DNA of 64,000 nucleotides from Pseudomonadota bacterium. Its GTDB lineage: Bacteria > Pseudomonadota > Alphaproteobacteria > SHVZ01. The translations under genes and the position numbers were made by a program. This document shows, piece after piece, positions 63,978 through 64,000 of this stretch. The stretch's first letter is position 1, and the number at the start of each line of letters is the position of its first letter. The stretch is taken from the NCBI GenBank assembly GCA_016195085.1, contig JACQAG010000060.1:1-64000 (forward strand), read 5' to 3'. The notes under the pieces are model-generated. The model was given only the letters and a program-made list of their open reading frames with translations, did not search any database and was not told the DNA's origin.

Positions 63978-64000
63978 GGTCGGCGCGCCTAGACCGGATC

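Overview
The window is high-GC DNA (roughly two thirds G+C by eye) with densely packed genes, many ATGA or TGATG stop/start overlaps, and frequent TTG and GTG starts. A large hopanoid locus, AEP (2-aminoethylphosphonate) catabolism of the phnW-phnA-phnY type, a Do-like protease beside a two-component system and several CoA-ester enzymes point to an alphaproteobacterium, probably Rhodospirillales-like. The genus cannot be fixed from the sequence. No rRNA, tRNA, phage, transposase or CRISPR array was recognised.

Layout. 0.2-5.6 kb (minus): adaptor and pump of an RND efflux system, followed by an isoaspartyl peptidase/asparaginase. 5.8-8.9 kb: an atypical M20 peptidase-family protein, an HU-type DNA-binding protein, the first copy of a 119-bp double-hairpin repeat, and a DUF1194 (von Willebrand-like) secreted protein. 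9.0-14.5 kb: a phosphonate module in which phnW, phnA and phnY turn 2-aminoethylphosphonate into acetate and phosphate, with a divergent LysR regulator and a GST. A 16-nt tandem repeat lies directly in front of phnW.

14.8-35.0 kb is the heart of the window: hpnN (transport); hpnL, hpnJ, hpnI, hpnM and dxs on the minus strand; ispH and hpnH on the plus strand; then hpnG, shc, hpnD, hpnB, hpnA, hpnK, copD and copC on the minus strand. Dxs and IspH (first and last enzymes of the MEP pathway) feed isoprenoid precursor. HpnD makes presqualene diphosphate and Shc cyclises squalene. HpnH and HpnG build the adenosyl/ribosyl hopane side chain, and HpnI, HpnJ and HpnK decorate it. HpnM and HpnN are associated with hopanoid transport. 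The squalene-forming enzymes HpnC and HpnE are not in the window. The copper genes copC and copD sit only a few bases upstream of the hpnKABD operon.

35.2-44.3 kb: DegP/HtrA protease, an OmpR-type two-component system, a NAD(P)-binding protein, a sulfatase/phosphonate monoester hydrolase-like enzyme, a ChrB-like and a ChrA chromate pair, and a Nudix hydrolase. 44.3-47.4 kb (minus): an operon of a small SAF-domain UxaA subunit, a 117-residue protein that is half Lys/Arg, the large UxaA-family subunit and an Ldh-family dehydrogenase. The basic, histone-like protein between two enzyme subunits is the most unusual gene here. A roughly 1-kb stretch without a convincing gene follows.

48.4-64 kb: a small membrane protein, a ThDP enzyme, the second copy of the hairpin repeat, and a cyclase-family hydrolase. 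Then comes an organic-acid/CoA region: ADP-forming acyl-CoA synthetase, Crp/Fnr regulator, CaiB-type CoA-transferase, an IpdAB-like CoA-transferase-fold pair, a class III nucleotide cyclase fused to an alpha/beta hydrolase, acyl-CoA dehydrogenase, MFS transporter, methyltransferase and a MaoC-type hydratase.
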